From Neglectibacter timonensis (lineage in GTDB: Bacteria; Bacillota; Clostridia; Oscillospirales; Acutalibacteraceae), in the NCBI RefSeq assembly GCF_900048895.1, contig NZ_LT160637.1, positions 1-64,000 of the forward strand: a stretch of DNA of 64,000 nt. The letters run 5' to 3'. The notes below the pieces were generated by a model. It was not told where the DNA came from. It made no database searches and saw only the letters and a list, made by a program, of their open reading frames with translations. Of the stretch, positions 8,907-17,192 are shown one piece after another; position 1 is the stretch's first letter; the number at the start of each line of letters is the position of its first letter. The translations under genes were made by a program, and so were the position numbers.

Positions 8907-9746
8907 ATGGAGGAAAAGACAATTCAGGAATTGATCGAAAAGGGACGGGCTTTTTTGAAATCCAAGGCGGAAGAAGAGGAAAGCTCCGATTATTTGACCG
9001 ACCAGGAAAAAAAGCTTCCCCAGCCTCCGCTGGTCAAAGCGAAGATGCGGGAATATCCCCCGATAGACCTGCCCAGGGATTTTCATGAACTGGGGATGAA
9101 GGAGGATTTTCTCACCGTCCTCCTTCGGCGGAAAAGCTCCCGGGTGTACACTCAGGAAAGCATGAGCCTGCTGCAGCTCTCCTTCCTGCTTTGGGCCACC
9201 CAGGGGGTAAAGGAGATCCGCGGGAAATCCTACGCCACCCTGCGCACCGCGCCCTGCGGCGGAGCCCGCCATCCCTTTGAAACTTACCTTCTGGTAAAAA
9301 AGGTAGATGGGCTGACCCCCGGCGCTTATCACTACCTGCCCATGACCCATCAGCTGGAGCTGCTTAAGCCCATGGAAAACGAGGAGGCGCTCACCGGGCT
9401 GATGGACCGCAGCCTCTGCGGCCAGACCTGGGCGGCAAAATCAAACGTGGTGTTTTACTGGTCTCTCGTCCCCTACCGCAGCGAATGGCGCTACGGCATT
9501 TACGCCCACAGGATGATCATGGCGGATATGGGCCATGTGGGGGAAAACCTCTATCTGGCCTGCGCTGCCCTGGGCCTGGGGACCTGCGGCATCGGCGCTT
9601 ATGACCAGGCCCTGTGCGACAGCACTTTTGAGCTGGACGGAGAAGAGGAGTTCACCGTCTATACGGAAAGCGTGGGCACCATCCGGGTGGAAAACGAGAA
9701 GGCGGAGAAGGACTTTTACCGCTTCGTGGAGGAGGAAGGGCTCTAA
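8907..9746 (+). CDS. SagB/ThcOx-type nitroreductase-fold dehydrogenase
   Basis: The 279-residue protein has the FMN-dependent nitroreductase fold in its SagB variant: RRKSSRVYTQESMSLLQLSFLLWATQG (in two halves about residues 70-98), APCGGARHPFETYLLV (about 112-127), and a C-terminal NLYLACAALGLGTCGIGAYD. SagB-family enzymes oxidise azolines during peptide natural-product maturation, but many genomes carry stand-alone copies of unknown substrate, and no cyclodehydratase or precursor peptide is seen here. ATG 8907 is preferred because the first in-frame ATG (8895) directly abuts the Shine-Dalgarno. It is inserted between nrnA and truB in the translation block. Confidence 0.8.
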   Translation: MEEKTIQELIEKGRAFLKSKAEEEESSDYLTDQEKKLPQPPLVKAKMREYPPIDLPRDFHELGMKEDFLTVLLRRKSSRVYTQESMSLLQLSFLLWATQGVKEIRGKSYATLRTAPCGGARHPFETYLLVKKVDGLTPGAYHYLPMTHQLELLKPMENEEALTGLMDRSLCGQTWAAKSNVVFYWSLVPYRSEWRYGIYAHRMIMADMGHVGENLYLACAALGLGTCGIGAYDQALCDSTFELDGEEEFTVYTESVGTIRVENEKAEKDFYRFVEEEGL

Positions 9747-9799
9747 CCCCGCTGTTTCTCCAGCTTTTCCCAAACAGCTTCAGAGATGGAGAGGATACC

Positions 9800-10720
9800 A
9801 TGAACGGCGTCATCATATTGGATAAACCACAGGACTTTACTTCCTTCGACGCAGTCGCGGTGATGCGCGGGCTGGCAAAGGAACGGAAAATAGGACATAC
9901 CGGGACTTTGGATCCCATGGCCACCGGCGTGCTCCCTCTGCTGCTGGGGCGCGCCGCCAAAGCGGCGGATCTGCTTCCGGATACGGCAAAGGAATACCGG
10001 GCCGCTTTCCGCTTCGGAGAACGGACGGATACAGGGGATGTGACCGGAAAAACTGTGGAGACAGATTCCCGTGCCGTGTCCCGGAACTCCCTGGATCTGG
10101 CCCTGGACGGCTTTCGGGGACAGATCAGTCAGATTCCGCCCATGTATTCCGCCGTGTCGGTCCATGGGAAACGCCTGTATGAACTGGCCCGCAAAGGCAT
10201 TGAGGTGGAGCGGGAAGCCAGAAAAATTTATATTGAAAAGCTGGTGCTTGAGGCCTATTCCCCGGAAAACCGGGAAGGGGTCCTCCGGGTGGCCTGTTCC
10301 AAGGGAACCTACATCCGCACCCTCATTGAGGATATCGCCAAGTCCGTGGGGACCTGCGGCGTGATGACGGGCCTGCGGCGGGTACGGGCCTGCGGCTTTC
10401 AGGAAACGGAGGCACATACTCTGGAGGAGCTTCGGGAACTTGCCGCACAGGGTGCTCTCCGCCAGGTGCTTCTTCCCATCGACCGCGTGTTCGGGGAATA
10501 TCCTGCGGTGCGGACAAGCCCTGCCCAGGCGCTCCGGTTCTGCAATGGAGGTTCCCTCTCCATGGACCGCCTGTACATGCCAAAAATCACGGTCAGGCAG
10601 GGAATGCGGTTCCGGCTTTATGGCCCCGAAAGGGTCTTTCTGGGCCTGGCCCAGGCCGCGCCGGAAAGCGGCGAGCTGAAATTCCTGAAATTATTCCGGG
10701 AACAGGAGGATGCCCTTTGA
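9800..10720 (+). CDS. truB: tRNA pseudouridine-55 synthase TruB
   Basis: The 306-residue protein has the TruB catalytic motif GHTGTLDPMATGVLPLLLG (about 32-50, catalytic Asp in TLDP). It also has YSAVSVHGKRLYELAR (about 115-130), CSKGTYIRTLIEDI, and a C-terminal PUA-like region. It isomerises U55 in the T-loop of tRNAs. GAGAGG precedes ATG 9800. The stop overlaps the ribF start by 4 bp, so the two are translated together. Confidence 0.94.
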   Translation: MNGVIILDKPQDFTSFDAVAVMRGLAKERKIGHTGTLDPMATGVLPLLLGRAAKAADLLPDTAKEYRAAFRFGERTDTGDVTGKTVETDSRAVSRNSLDLALDGFRGQISQIPPMYSAVSVHGKRLYELARKGIEVEREARKIYIEKLVLEAYSPENREGVLRVACSKGTYIRTLIEDIAKSVGTCGVMTGLRRVRACGFQETEAHTLEELRELAAQGALRQVLLPIDRVFGEYPAVRTSPAQALRFCNGGSLSMDRLYMPKITVRQGMRFRLYGPERVFLGLAQAAPESGELKFLKLFREQEDAL

Positions 10721-11670
10721 AGCTAATCACAAAATTGGACCAAATTGCAGCGACCGCCCCCTGTTCTCTGGCTTTGGGAACCTTTGACGGACTGCACCGG
10801 GGGCATATGGCGGTCATCCATGCCGCGGCGGCTCCGGGGCCGGGGTTGGAATACTGGGAACCTGCAGTGTTTACCTTTGAGAGCAGCCCTTCGGGAGTCT
10901 GCTCCGTGGTGACGCCCCGCGACAAGGAGCGGCTGCTGGAAACGGCGGGGATCCGCAGGCTGTACAGCATGCGCTTTTCCGAGGTCAGGGAGATGGAGGC
11001 CCGCACGTTTGCGGAGGAGGTTCTCTTCCGCAAATGCCGGGCCAAAAGGCTCTGCTGCGGAGAGGATTTCCGGTTTGGCCGGGGGGCGGCTGGGGACGTT
11101 TCCCTGCTGCAGCGTTTCTGCCTGGAAAACGGAGTGGAGCTTTTCGTGGTTCCTCCCGTGCTGGAGGATGGAGAAAAGGTGAGCTCTACCCGCATCCGGG
11201 CCGCGGTGGAGGCTGCGGACATTCCTCTGGCAAACCGGCTTCTGGGAAGGCCTTTCGGCTTTTCCCTGGAGGTCATTCACGGCAACCACATCGGCACAGG
11301 CCTGGGAACCCCCACCATCAACCAGGCTATCCCGGACAATTTTGTCCTGCCGAAGTTCGGCGTATACGCTTCCTGGGTGCGGGTGGGAGGAAAATATTTT
11401 GCCGGCGTCACCAATATCGGCCTGAAGCCCACGGTGGGCTCTGACCGGGTGCTTTCGGAAACCTGGATGCCGGATTTCTCCGGCGACCTGTATGGCAAGC
11501 GGGTGCGGTTGTTCCTGCTTCGCTTCCTCCGGCCGGAAAAGAAATTCGGCTCCCTGCAGGAGCTGAAGGAAGAAATTTCGAAAAACGCACGGCAGGCAAA
11601 GGAGATTGCCCGGGCCTGCCCGCCCCCCGGTTTTGGGCTTGAAACCTGCAATTTTTCCCGCCAATCCTGA
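10717..11670 (+). CDS. ribF: Bifunctional riboflavin kinase / FAD synthetase
   Basis: The 317-residue protein has the N-terminal FMN adenylyltransferase domain with LGTFDGLHRGH (about 21-31) and SSTRIR (about 153-158). The C-terminal flavokinase domain has GTGLGTPTINQ and GVTNIGLKPTVG. It converts riboflavin to FMN and FAD. The start is TTG 10717, 7 bp after AGGAGG and overlapping the truB stop; no nearer ATG fits. The truB-ribF-rpsO order is widely conserved. Confidence 0.92.
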   Translation: MKLITKLDQIAATAPCSLALGTFDGLHRGHMAVIHAAAAPGPGLEYWEPAVFTFESSPSGVCSVVTPRDKERLLETAGIRRLYSMRFSEVREMEARTFAEEVLFRKCRAKRLCCGEDFRFGRGAAGDVSLLQRFCLENGVELFVVPPVLEDGEKVSSTRIRAAVEAADIPLANRLLGRPFGFSLEVIHGNHIGTGLGTPTINQAIPDNFVLPKFGVYASWVRVGGKYFAGVTNIGLKPTVGSDRVLSETWMPDFSGDLYGKRVRLFLLRFLRPEKKFGSLQELKEEISKNARQAKEIARACPPPGFGLETCNFSRQS

Positions 11671-11677
11671 AAAAAGC

Positions 11678-11706
11678 TTTACAAAACCGGGCCTCTGTGC
11701 TAAAAT
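11678..11706 (+). promoter_or_regulatory. Promoter of rpsO
   Basis: TTTACA (11678-11683), a 17-bp spacer and TAAAAT (11701-11706) lie about 95 bp upstream of rpsO, just after ribF. Confidence 0.7.
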
Positions 11707-11800
11707 AATCAAGCTGCCCTATCCTCGGATTTGGGAACCACCGACCCAAACCTGTGGACATGGGTGAATTTAGCGGATATCCGCGGAAAAGGTGATTGTT

Positions 11801-12064
11801 ATGACTAAAACAGAAAAGACTGAAATTATCCAGAAGTATGCGCGCCATGAGGGCGACACGGGCTCTCCCGAAGTGCAGATCGCCGTTCTCACCAAGAGAA
11901 TCAACGACCTCACCGATCACCTGCGCATCAACAAGAAGGACCATCACTCCCGCCGCGGCCTCCTGAAAATGGTCGGCCAGAGGAGAAACCTTCTCAACTA
12001 CCTGACAAAGATCGACATCGAGCGGTATCGTTCCATTATCGCCGAGCTCGGCATCCGTAAGTAA
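11801..12064 (+). CDS. rpsO: 30S ribosomal protein S15
   Basis: The 87-residue protein matches S15 along its length, including [20 protein letters not shown] and [18 protein letters not shown]15 binds 16S rRNA helices 20-22 early in 30S assembly. ATG 11801 is used: AAAAGGTGA lies about 6 bp upstream, and the in-frame GTG at 11792 falls inside that Shine-Dalgarno. Confidence 0.96.
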   Translation: MTKTEKTEIIQKYARHEGDTGSPEVQIAVLTKRINDLTDHLRINKKDHHSRRGLLKMVGQRRNLLNYLTKIDIERYRSIIAELGIRK

Positions 12065-12100
12065 AAGTTTGAAGCGAATGCTTTTCAAACTTCGCGTTTT
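12065..12100 (+). terminator. rpsO terminator
   Basis: AAGTTTGAAGC pairs with GCTTTTCAAACTT around a GAAT loop with a 2-nt bulge, followed by CGCGTTTT. Confidence 0.6.
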
Positions 12101-12177
12101 GTGATTCTGACGGACGTCTGAAACACAATTCCGCAGCTCGGAGCGCGGGAAAAGCAAGGTAAAAGAAAGATGCAACG

Positions 12178-12234
12178 GGCTGTGGTTGCGGGCCTTCCGG
12201 CCGGCAGGCACAGCCTTTCGCTCTTTTTACGGCG
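12178..12234 (+). promoter_or_regulatory. pnp leader hairpin
   Basis: GGCTGTG (12178-12184) pairs with CACAGCC (12209-12215) around an inner GGCC-ttcc-GGCC stem, and the T-rich CTTTTT follows at about 12222-12227. It sits in the 288-bp rpsO-pnp gap. Leader hairpins control pnp in Escherichia coli through RNase III and PNPase; whether this one acts similarly is unknown. I saw no convincing pnp promoter in the gap. Confidence 0.45.
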
Positions 12235-12352
12235 GAACTGTTTTACAAGCAAACAAGCCGAAGCCCCTTCGTGCAGGATTGGACTTGTTTCCTTGTCAAA
12301 CAGGACCGCCTTTCAGCAAACGGTTCCCTCAGCTGGGAGAAAGGATTGTATT

Positions 12353-14548
12353 ATGTTCGAGAACTTTAAAGTGTATGAAACAGAATTTGCCGGGCGGCCC
12401 CTGGTTGTGGAAACCGGCAAGATGGCGCAGCTGGCCAACGGCGAATGCCTGGTCCGCTACGGCGAGACTGTGGTGCATGTGGCCGCCACAGCGTCCGCCA
12501 AACCGAGAGACGGCATCGACTTCTTCCCCCTCTCTGTAGATTTCGAGGAGAAGCTCTATTCCGTGGGAAAGATCCCCGGCTCCTTCCTGAAGCGGGAAGG
12601 ACGCCCCACCGACAAGGCCATTCTGGTCTGCCGGATGATTGACCGCCCGATCCGCCCGCTGTTCCCCAAGGACATGCGCAACGACGTTTCCATCGTCTGC
12701 ACCGTCATGTCCGTGGATCAGGACTGCTCTCCCGAAATTGCGGCCATGGTGGGCACTTCCATCGCCCTGTCCATCTCCGACATTCCGTGGAACGGCCCGA
12801 TTTCCGGTGTGTCCGTGGGTCTGGTCGACGGCGAGTTCGTTATCAACCCCAACGCCGAGCAGCGCAAGGTTTCCGAAATGGCTGTGACGGTGGCTTCCAC
12901 CTCAGAGCGGATCGCCATGATCGAAGCCGGCGCCTTTGAAATCTCCGATGAAGTTATGTACAACGGCATCATGGCCGGGCACGAGGCAAACCAGAAGATC
13001 ATTGCGTTCATCAAGGGCATTCAGGCCGAAATCGGTAAGGCCAAGTTTGAGTATCCCAGCAATGAGCCGGAGCCGGAGATGTTCGAGGCCATCAAGGCTT
13101 TTGCAGAAGACGACGTGCGCGCCGCCCTGGATACAGACGACAAGACCGTGCGCGACGAGCGCTTGAAGCCTGTTTACGAAAAGGTGCATGAGAAGTTCGA
13201 CGAGGTTTATCCCGAGCAGGGAGCGAAAATCGACGAGTGCATGTATAAAACTCAGAAATATGTGGTGCGGCGCTGGCTGCTGGATGAACAGAAGCGTGTG
13301 GACGGCCGCGGCATGAACGATATGCGCCCGCTGGCTGCTGAAGTTGCGCTGCTGCCCCGGGTACACGGCTCCGGTATGTTTACCCGCGGACAGACGCAAG
13401 TGCTGACCGTGGCCACTCTCGGTTCCATCCGTGACAACCAGCTGCTGGACGGCATTGACGAGGAAGAGTCGAAACGCTATATCCACCACTATAATTTCCC
13501 TTCCTATTCTGTGGGTGAGACCCGGCCCAGCCGCGGCCCCGGCCGTCGGGAAGTGGGCCACGGCGCTCTGGCGGAGCGTGCGCTGGTGCCAGTCATTCCG
13601 GATGTGGATGAATTCCCCTACACCATCCGTCTGGTTTCCGAGGTGCTCTCCTCCAACGGCTCCACCTCCCAGGCCTCTATCTGCGGTTCCACGCTGGCCC
13701 TGATGGATGCCGGCGTGCCCATCAAGGCCCCTGTGGCAGGCATTTCCTGCGGACTGATCACCGAGGGCGACCGCTGGATGACCATGGTGGATATCCAGGG
13801 GATTGAAGACTTCTTCGGGGATATGGACTTTAAGGTGGGCGGCACCAAAAAGGGGATCACCGCCATCCAGATGGACCTGAAGATTTCCGGCCTGCTGCCT
13901 GAAATGGTAAAGGAAGCCCTGGAGAAAACCCACAAGGCCCGCAACTATATCATCGACGAAATCATGCTGAAGGCGATTCCCGAGGTTCGTCCCGAGCTTT
14001 CCAAATATGCGCCCAAGATGCTTTCCATGCAGATTCCCGTGGACAAAATCCGCGAGGTCATCGGTTCCGGCGGCAAGGTCATCCAGAAGATCTGCGCTGA
14101 GTGCGACATCAAGATGGATATCGAAGAGGACGGCCATGTGTTCATTTCCGGTATCGACATCGAAAAGTGCCACCGCGCCATGGATATTGTGGATACAATT
14201 GTCAACGACCCGGAGCCGGGTTCCTATTACAACGGCAAGGTGACCCGCATCATGGACTTCGGCGCTTTTGTGGAGATTGCCCCCGGCAAGGAAGGCCTGG
14301 TGCACATTTCCCGTCTGGATATCAAGCGCACGGAGAAGGTCACCGACGTGGTGAATGTCGGCGACGTAGTCAAGGTGAAGGTGCTTGAAATTGACGATAA
14401 GGGCAGGCTGAACCTCAGCCGTCGCGACGCCCTGATCGACCTGGACGGCGCTGTGCCGGAAAACACGGTCTCCGAGGACAGAGGCCCCCGCCGCGACCAC
14501 GGCGACTGGGACCGCCGTCCCCGCAGGGATCACGACAGAAGGTCCTGA
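12353..14548 (+). CDS. pnp: Polynucleotide phosphorylase
   Basis: The 731-residue enzyme is a 3'-5' phosphorolytic exoribonuclease. It has two RNase PH domains (about 10-230 and 315-545), separated by an all-helical domain and carrying FFPLSVDFEEK and GETRPSRGPGRREVGHG. They are followed by a KH domain with IGSGGKVIQ (about 567-575) and an S1 domain (about 622-690). The tail is Arg/Asp-rich. The true start is ATG 12353, 7 bp after GAGAAAGGA; the frame is open 183 bp upstream but lacks family sequence. The rpsO-pnp order is conserved across bacteria. Confidence 0.95.
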   Translation: MFENFKVYETEFAGRPLVVETGKMAQLANGECLVRYGETVVHVAATASAKPRDGIDFFPLSVDFEEKLYSVGKIPGSFLKREGRPTDKAILVCRMIDRPIRPLFPKDMRNDVSIVCTVMSVDQDCSPEIAAMVGTSIALSISDIPWNGPISGVSVGLVDGEFVINPNAEQRKVSEMAVTVASTSERIAMIEAGAFEISDEVMYNGIMAGHEANQKIIAFIKGIQAEIGKAKFEYPSNEPEPEMFEAIKAFAEDDVRAALDTDDKTVRDERLKPVYEKVHEKFDEVYPEQGAKIDECMYKTQKYVVRRWLLDEQKRVDGRGMNDMRPLAAEVALLPRVHGSGMFTRGQTQVLTVATLGSIRDNQLLDGIDEEESKRYIHHYNFPSYSVGETRPSRGPGRREVGHGALAERALVPVIPDVDEFPYTIRLVSEVLSSNGSTSQASICGSTLALMDAGVPIKAPVAGISCGLITEGDRWMTMVDIQGIEDFFGDMDFKVGGTKKGITAIQMDLKISGLLPEMVKEALEKTHKARNYIIDEIMLKAIPEVRPELSKYAPKMLSMQIPVDKIREVIGSGGKVIQKICAECDIKMDIEEDGHVFISGIDIEKCHRAMDIVDTIVNDPEPGSYYNGKVTRIMDFGAFVEIAPGKEGLVHISRLDIKRTEKVTDVVNVGDVVKVKVLEIDDKGRLNLSRRDALIDLDGAVPENTVSEDRGPRRDHGDWDRRPRRDHDRRS

Positions 14549-14560
14549 GAAGTCAGAAGA

Positions 14561-14596
14561 AACCCCGGAGAGGGACGCTCTCCGGGGTTTTGTTTT
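14561..14596 (+). terminator. pnp terminator
   Basis: A 12-bp perfect stem (AACCCCGGAGAG / CTCTCCGGGGTT) with a 5-nt loop is followed by TTGTTTTT. Confidence 0.9.
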
Positions 14597-14665
14597 TCTC
14601 AGATTGAAATACAAACGCCTCTCTTCCTGGAAAGAAAGGCAAGATATTCCTGACAAAAAATCTTC

Positions 14666-14694
14666 TTGACTTTAGCGATGGGGCATGTTATATT
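14666..14694 (+). promoter_or_regulatory. Plus-strand promoter facing the XRE gene (antisense?)
   Basis: TTGACT (14666-14671), a 17-bp spacer and TATATT (14689-14694) form a near-consensus promoter reading rightward into the 3' end of the minus-strand XRE gene. No plus-strand gene starts before 15284, so its product would be an antisense or leader RNA, or the site is inactive. Confidence 0.5.
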
Positions 14695-14724
14695 TTTATA
14701 CAATGTATCAATAATTTCACATTA

Positions 14725-14934
14725 TTATGACTCGTCGTCTGGACGATACCGCAGGATGTCACCTGGTTGGCACTCCAAAATCTTACATAGCTTGCCAATG
14801 GTGCCTGTAGTAATATTTAGGTTGTGACGCAGCTGGTGCACTGTTCGATTGTCTATTCCCAACTTTTCTAAACGGTACCAACTGATTTTTTTCTTTCCCA
14901 TTATATCTAGCAGAGGCTGATAATCTATTGCCAT
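14725..14934 (-). CDS. Small XRE (Cro/CI)-family regulator
   Basis: A 69-residue single-domain helix-turn-helix protein of the compact Cro/CI type: WYRLEKLGIDNRTVHQLRHN (about 19-38) holds the HTH, and the C-terminus has ILECQPGDILRYRPDDES. AAAAGGTG precedes ATG 14934. The gene is visibly AT-richer than its neighbours, as often seen for acquired regulators. A palindrome lies just upstream (14983-15002), and a decayed paralogue lies beyond it. Such small XRE proteins usually regulate themselves; the wider target is unknown. Confidence 0.8.
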   Translation of the reverse strand: MAIDYQPLLDIMGKKKISWYRLEKLGIDNRTVHQLRHNLNITTGTIGKLCKILECQPGDILRYRPDDES

Positions 14935-14982
14935 ACACTCACACCTTTTAGTGCAAGTATAGGATATTTTTTTTGAAATATT

Positions 14983-15002
14983 ATAGTGAATAAATTCACT
15001 AT
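14983..15002. promoter_or_regulatory. Palindromic operator candidate for the XRE regulator
   Basis: ATAGTGAA-taaa-TTCACTAT is a perfect 8-bp inverted repeat with a 4-bp centre, about 50 bp upstream of the XRE start. A minus-strand TATAAT overlaps its left edge, so binding there could block transcription of the XRE gene. Confidence 0.55.
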
Positions 15003-15005
15003 GTG

Positions 15006-15125
15006 CTACAATTTCTCTTGTCTATCGGGGACATAACGTAAAATACTGCCTGGTTGGCAATTGAGCATTCTGCATCATTTTTCTAATGTAATACCTGAAA
15101 TGCTGAAAAATTTGCTCAAGCAGAA
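15006..15125 (-). pseudogene. Remnant of a second XRE regulator
   Basis: Reading the minus strand gives LSKFFSISGITLEK, stop, CRMLNCQPGSILRYVPD, then a stop at 15006-15008. This aligns without gaps to the C-terminal half of the intact XRE protein (LRHNLNITTGTIGKLCKILECQPGDILRY, here split by an in-frame TGA in place of a Leu codon). No start or N-terminal HTH half is seen upstream. The rest of 15126-15270 holds nothing I recognise. Confidence 0.7.
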
Positions 15126-15283
15126 ATCAGAGCACAAAAAAGCAGGTGATTCGGACACGATTGGTGAGCCCCTTCCCCCTTAAGAGAATAAAAAAAGAAG
15201 GACGGCATGACACGGATGCCTCTCGTGTGGTATGATTACTACAGCTCACAACATGGAAAGAATTTTATGCCGGAGGTTATGAA

Positions 15284-15721
15284 ATGACAGTCAGGGAAAT
15301 CGCAGTAGGGGATTTGGAGGGGCTGCTGAGACTGTACACAGAGCTGCACGAGAACCCCATGCCGGCACAGGGAGAAACGCTTTCCGCACTCTGGCACGGC
15401 ATTTTGGAGGATAAAAACCATCACATCGTTGTGGCGGAGAAAAAGGGGGAAATTGTATCCTCCTGCGTGGTCCTTGTCGTGCCCAACCTCACCCACGGCC
15501 AGCGGCCCTATGCCCTGATCGAAAATGTGGTTACGGCAAAGGCATTCCGGGGCCGGGGGCTGGCTTCCGCCTGCCTGGATTACGCGAAGCAGCTGGCGCT
15601 GCAGCACAATTGCTACAAGATGATGCTGCTGACCGGAAGCAGGCAGGAAAGCACGCTGGCTTTTTACCGGAAAGCCGGTTATAATTCCCGGGATAAGACA
15701 GCCTTTGTACAGTGGCTGTAG
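15284..15721 (+). CDS. GNAT-family N-acetyltransferase
   Basis: The 145-residue protein has a GNAT fold with the acetyl-CoA-binding loop KAFRGRGLASACLDYAKQLA (about 86-105) and the C-terminal FYRKAGY strand. It begins MTVREIAVGDLEGLLRLYTEL. Substrate unknown. GGAGG lies 8 bp before ATG 15284. It is monocistronic, followed by two strong hairpins before mnmA. Confidence 0.85.
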   Translation: MTVREIAVGDLEGLLRLYTELHENPMPAQGETLSALWHGILEDKNHHIVVAEKKGEIVSSCVVLVVPNLTHGQRPYALIENVVTAKAFRGRGLASACLDYAKQLALQHNCYKMMLLTGSRQESTLAFYRKAGYNSRDKTAFVQWL

Positions 15722-15788
15722 TCTGTCCCCCAGCAGGCAGGAATCAGACAGGAAAATAACGCCTGTCCGCCTCAGGCGGCGGAAGAAA

Positions 15789-15838
15789 CGGGCAGGAGAC
15801 GCCCACCGTTTTTTGACGTCTCCTGCCCGCCGCTTTTT
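15789..15838 (+). terminator. GNAT gene terminator
   Basis: A 13-bp perfect stem CGGGCAGGAGACG / CGTCTCCTGCCCG with a 15-nt loop is followed by CCGCTTTTT. The 15-nt loop is long for a plain terminator. Confidence 0.7.
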
Positions 15839-15884
15839 AGCAAAGAACAGGTAAAAGCTCTTTACGCAGGACTTCTTAATGCCA

Positions 15885-15915
15885 GAGGATGTTGCAAAGC
15901 AGCATCCTCCTTTTT
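15885..15915 (+). terminator. Second terminator or attenuator before mnmA
   Basis: GAGGATGTTGC / GCAGCATCCTC (11 bp, one G-T pair) with an AAA loop is followed by CTTTTT. It lies 47 bp after the first terminator and 114 bp before mnmA. Confidence 0.8.
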
Positions 15916-15971
15916 AGGTATCCCGGTCCGGAAAAAAGTTCTCTGAAAGCCCGTCCTGGAACGGAAAAGAA

Positions 15972-16000
15972 TTGTATTCGGCAGGGGGATATGATAACAT
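15972..16000 (+). promoter_or_regulatory. Possible mnmA promoter
   Basis: TTGTAT, a 17-bp spacer and TAACAT end 28 bp before the mnmA ATG. Both boxes are only partial matches. Confidence 0.4.
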
Positions 16001-16028
16001 AAAGCATATAAAAAAAGGAGGCGGCAGA

Positions 16029-17102
16029 ATGGAAAAAAAAGCCGTCATAGCCATGAGCGGCGGAGTGGATTCCAGTGTAGCCGCGCTTCTGGTGCAGCAG
16101 TGCGGTTACGAAGCGATCGGCGTCACCCTGAAGCTGCATACCAATGAGGACGCGGGGATTTCCAGAGAGAAAACCTGCTGCTCCCTGGACGATGTGAACG
16201 ACGCCCGCAGCGTAGCCGCCCGGCTGGGCATGCCCTTTTATGTGTTCAATTTTACGGACAGCTTCCGGCAGGAGGTCATGGACCGGTTTGTGCGGGCCTA
16301 TGAACGGGGTGAAACGCCCAATCCCTGTATCGATTGCAACCGGTACATCAAATTTCGGAAGCTGATGCAGCGTGCCAGGGAGATCGGCTATGATTACGTG
16401 GCCACCGGCCATTACGCCCGGGTGGAACAGGATGTGGAAACAGGCAGATGGCTGCTGAAAAAAGGTCTGGATCACACCAAAGACCAAAGCTATGTGCTCT
16501 ATTCCCTGACGCAGGGAGAGCTTTCCCGCCTGCTTCTTCCCCTGGGCGGCCTGACCAAGGAGCGGGTGCGGCAGATTGCGGAGGAAAACGGATTTGTCAA
16601 CGCGAAAAAGCACGACAGCCAAGATATCTGTTTTGTGCCAGACGGAGATTACGCCGCCTTTATCGAACGGTATGCCGGAACAAAATTTCAGCCCGGCCCG
16701 TTTGTGGGAACCCACGGCGAGGTTTACGGAAAACACAGGGGAATTATCCATTATACGGTGGGACAGCGAAAAGGGCTGGGCCTGTCGTTTCCCCAGCCCA
16801 TGTATGTCTGCGGCATCGATACAGCGCGCAACGAAGTGGTATTGGGAAAGCACGAGGAGCTGTTTTCCAGGGAACTGACGGCCCGGGACATCAACCTGAT
16901 TTCCAGGGAAATGATCTCCGGCCCCCTACGGGTCAAGGCAAAGGTGCGCTACCGTCATGCGGAACAGCCCGCCACAGTGCTGCAGACAGGACCCGACGAG
17001 CTGAGAGTGACCTTTGACGAGCCCCAGCGGGCCGTCACCAAGGGGCAGGCCCTGGTTCTTTACGAGGGCGACACCGTGGTGGGCGGGGGAACCATTCAGT
17101 GA
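16029..17102 (+). CDS. mnmA: tRNA-specific 2-thiouridylase MnmA
   Basis: The 357-residue protein has the ATP-pyrophosphatase P-loop MSGGVDSS (about 9-16). The catalytic Cys pair is in NPCIDCNRYIKF (first) and HDSQDICFVPDGDY (second). The C-terminal beta-barrel includes GQRKGLGL. It makes s2U34 in tRNA for Lys, Glu and Gln. AAAAAAAGGAGG precedes ATG 16029; the upstream open frame is not family sequence. Confidence 0.94.
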   Translation: MEKKAVIAMSGGVDSSVAALLVQQCGYEAIGVTLKLHTNEDAGISREKTCCSLDDVNDARSVAARLGMPFYVFNFTDSFRQEVMDRFVRAYERGETPNPCIDCNRYIKFRKLMQRAREIGYDYVATGHYARVEQDVETGRWLLKKGLDHTKDQSYVLYSLTQGELSRLLLPLGGLTKERVRQIAEENGFVNAKKHDSQDICFVPDGDYAAFIERYAGTKFQPGPFVGTHGEVYGKHRGIIHYTVGQRKGLGLSFPQPMYVCGIDTARNEVVLGKHEELFSRELTARDINLISREMISGPLRVKAKVRYRHAEQPATVLQTGPDELRVTFDEPQRAVTKGQALVLYEGDTVVGGGTIQ

Positions 17103-17192
17103 TACGGGCATGCTTTCAAGGTGTTTTCCACAGTGCGTGGGGAGCGGCGTTTCCAACGCAGCGGGGATTTGAATCAGGAGGGAATGAATTTG

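Noticed and set aside
12902-14656. 584-codon minus-strand frame opposite pnp
   Set aside because: It is an antisense shadow of a highly conserved gene, His/Gly/Val-rich with no recognisable domain.
15721-16029. T-box riboswitch before mnmA
   Set aside because: The conserved T-box sequence (AGGGTGGNACCGCG) is absent; only simple hairpins are present.
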